A stretch of 48,914 bases of DNA from CAZMNY01 sp964567745 (GTDB taxonomy: Bacteria > Planctomycetota > Planctomycetia > Pirellulales > Pirellulaceae): NCBI GenBank assembly GCA_964567745.1, contig CAZMNY010000055.1, positions 1 through 48,914 on the forward strand, in the 5' to 3' direction. Each line of letters starts with the position of its first letter. Positions within the stretch are counted from its first letter, which is position 1. This document shows, one piece after another, positions 47,851 through 48,914 of this stretch. The translations under genes and the position numbers were made by a program. The notes beneath the pieces are model-generated. The model had not been told where the DNA came from, made no database searches, and worked only from the letters and a program-made list of their open reading frames with translations.

Positions 47851-48186
47851 ATGTCAAACATGGAAAATCCTTACAACTCACCAATAAACCAATCTCAGCC
47901 ACCTCAGGGCCCGCCGGCGAAGAATGGGCTAGCGCTTGCCAGCTTGATTCTTGGCATCTGTTCTTTAACGATTGGCTGCTGCTGTTGGCTGCACGTTCCG
48001 CTTGGCCTTGCAGGTGTCATTTGCGGTTTCCTGGGATTGAACAAGGCAAAAGAGACCGGGGTGGGCAAGGGAATGGCTTTAGCTGGAATCATTTGCAGTG
48101 CCATCGCGCTCGTGCTCATGACCATTCTTGGAGTGGTTGGTGTCGTTGCCAATCCCGCAATGCTGGAAGCGATGCAGGACATGTAG
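47851..48186 (+). CDS. Small DUF4190 membrane protein
   Basis: 111 residues. The N-terminus MENPYNSP is the NPYxSP start common in planctomycete membrane proteins, followed by a Pro/Gln-rich stretch and two hydrophobic segments (about 26-58 and 73-100) joined by a short basic loop (LNKAKETGVGKG). The pattern LALASLILGICSL...AGVICGFLGL is DUF4190. Probably an inner-membrane protein with unknown role; not obviously linked to the polysaccharide genes. Confidence 0.75.
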   Translation: MSNMENPYNSPINQSQPPQGPPAKNGLALASLILGICSLTIGCCCWLHVPLGLAGVICGFLGLNKAKETGVGKGMALAGIICSAIALVLMTILGVVGVVANPAMLEAMQDM

Positions 48187-48243
48187 ATCTGTTCACAGAT
48201 GCGATGTGTGAGGGGATTGTACCTCTCATCAACGGCCATCGCA

Positions 48244-48268
48244 AAAACACCTTAAAACAACGTGTTTT
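48244..48268 (+). terminator. Possible weak terminator after the DUF4190 gene
   Basis: AAAACAC (48244-48250) pairs with GTGTTTT (48262-48268), 58 bases after the stop codon. The stem is AT-rich and the tail mixed, so this is tentative. Confidence 0.3.
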
Positions 48269-48357
48269 GTGTTGCTGCTGAATCTCCAAGCTTCATGAGC
48301 AACCTAAAACTCAGACCAAAATCAGACCAGCGTTATATATGGCAGTAATAGGTTCCC

Positions 48358-48379
48358 TTTGAAAAACCGGTTTTTCAAA
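48358..48379. promoter_or_regulatory. 22-bp perfect palindrome next to integrase gene
   Basis: The core GAAAAACCGGTTTTTC (48361-48376) extends by TTT/AAA on each side without loop or mismatch, and half of it recurs as GTTTTTGAAA at 48391-48400. It lies 52 bases beyond the end of the integrase gene. It may be a recombinase or regulator binding site, or a bidirectional transcript-end hairpin. Confidence 0.5.
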
Positions 48380-48430
48380 AGAGTTGTTTGGTTTTTGAAA
48401 ATGCAACATGGAATAGAAAGTGCCAGCTTC

Positions 48431-48914
48431 CTAAACCGGCAGAAATTCACCACTGGATTCGGTCGGTCTTGCATGCAGGTATCTGCCGGTCGTCGCTATG
48501 GATGAGTGCCCAAGAGTCGCCTGAACAAGATGGATCGGGCAACCACGGTCGAGCGCATGACTGGCGTGCGCATGCCGAAACCAGTGACATGAGACTTCTT
48601 TGTCGATTCCTGCTGTTTTGGATGCCTGCTTAACGATTCTCCAAACTGCCGATTGGCTCAAATGTCCCGACTTCCGACTGCAAAACACAGGTGCATTAGC
48701 TGGAACGTCCCCCTTCAAACTCATCAGCATGTCCCAGACGGTTTGTGGCATTAGCACGGTTCGAGTTTTGTCACCTTTGCCCAATACTGTGATCTGACCA
48801 GCATTGTCTCGCTGTTGCAGATGCTTCCATTTGAGGGAACAGATTTCTGAGACTCGAAATCCGGGGATGTCCCATTCGTTGTTGAAACTCTTGATGGCCT
48901 CACAGATGGAAATC
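48431..48914 (-). CDS. Tyrosine recombinase (phage-type integrase), catalytic part, cut by window end
   Basis: On the minus strand the frame is open from the window edge to a stop at 48431, giving about 160 C-terminal residues. All catalytic features are present in order: first Arg in PGFRVSEICSLKW, Lys in the VLGKGDKTR hairpin, HWFRH (His-x-x-Arg), LGHSS, and the nucleophile Tyr in GRYLHA. The end (RPTESSGEFL) is like that of integrases of planctomycete integrative elements. The N-terminal core-binding domain lies beyond the window. It is the only minus-strand gene and probably belongs to a mobile element extending to the right. Confidence 0.9.
   Translation of the reverse strand, partial: ISICEAIKSFNNEWDIPGFRVSEICSLKWKHLQQRDNAGQITVLGKGDKTRTVLMPQTVWDMLMSLKGDVPANAPVFCSRKSGHLSQSAVWRIVKQASKTAGIDKEVSCHWFRHAHASHALDRGCPIHLVQATLGHSSIATTGRYLHARPTESSGEFLPV

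Noticed and set aside
47699..47887. Small reading frame before the DUF4190 gene
   Set aside because: No ribosome site or domain, and it overlaps the well-supported DUF4190 start in another frame.

Overview
The window looks like chromosomal DNA of a planctomycete (Planctomycetota, PVC group). The grounds are twelve sulfatase domains in eleven genes plus one broken sulfatase gene, two DUF1552/DUF1592 cytochrome-type modules, a DUF6807 protein, a small DUF4190 protein with the planctomycete-style NPYxSP start, and short dispersed repeats of the NPKRQRG type. These are family calls made by reading the translations; no database search was possible. Every gene is on the + strand except the integrase at the right edge.

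Layout. (1) 1-4678: the end of a DUF1552 gene, then a very long DUF1592-type c-heme protein with an internal domain in three tandem copies. (2) 4718-24512: a sulfatase array: a double-sulfatase fusion, four single sulfatases, a sulfatase pseudogene, a DUF5060/DUF4038 glycoside hydrolase, three more sulfatases (the last with HEAT-like and F5/8-type regions) and a LamG-like secreted protein. Many neighbours overlap by 4-8 bases, as in operons. (3) 24531-29043: a block lying between two ~30-base direct repeats and carrying a secreted protein of unknown family with lyase-like features, a BNR_4-type beta-propeller whose His/Tyr/Arg spacing resembles PL24/PL25 ulvan lyases, and a secreted alpha/beta-hydrolase esterase. 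(4) 29128-31745: two adjacent enolase-superfamily proteins, both with export signals. (5) 31831-36259: a second DUF1592 + DUF1552 pair. (6) 36499-43469: an SGNH-esterase/sulfatase fusion, two sulfatases and an FAD-dependent oxidoreductase. (7) 43470-47675: a decayed zone with a heme-protein relic, an IS3-type remnant, a beheaded GH32 gene, a PhoPQ-related alpha/beta hydrolase and a DUF6807 protein with an apparent internal deletion. (8) 47851-48914: a small membrane protein and an inward-facing tyrosine recombinase cut by the window edge.

Read together (inference), the genes describe an exported toolkit that removes sulfate and acetyl groups from a complex, probably algal, polysaccharide, cuts it by lyase or hydrolase chemistry and modifies the released sugar acids. 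Almost every protein carries a Sec or Tat signal. No transporter, regulator or formylglycine-generating enzyme is encoded in the window, so uptake and sulfatase maturation must be supplied elsewhere. The most unusual points are the multi-domain fusions, two sulfatases with altered formylglycine motifs, the exported enolase-superfamily pair, the repeat-flanked block, and dispersed repeats that sit in frame inside coding regions.
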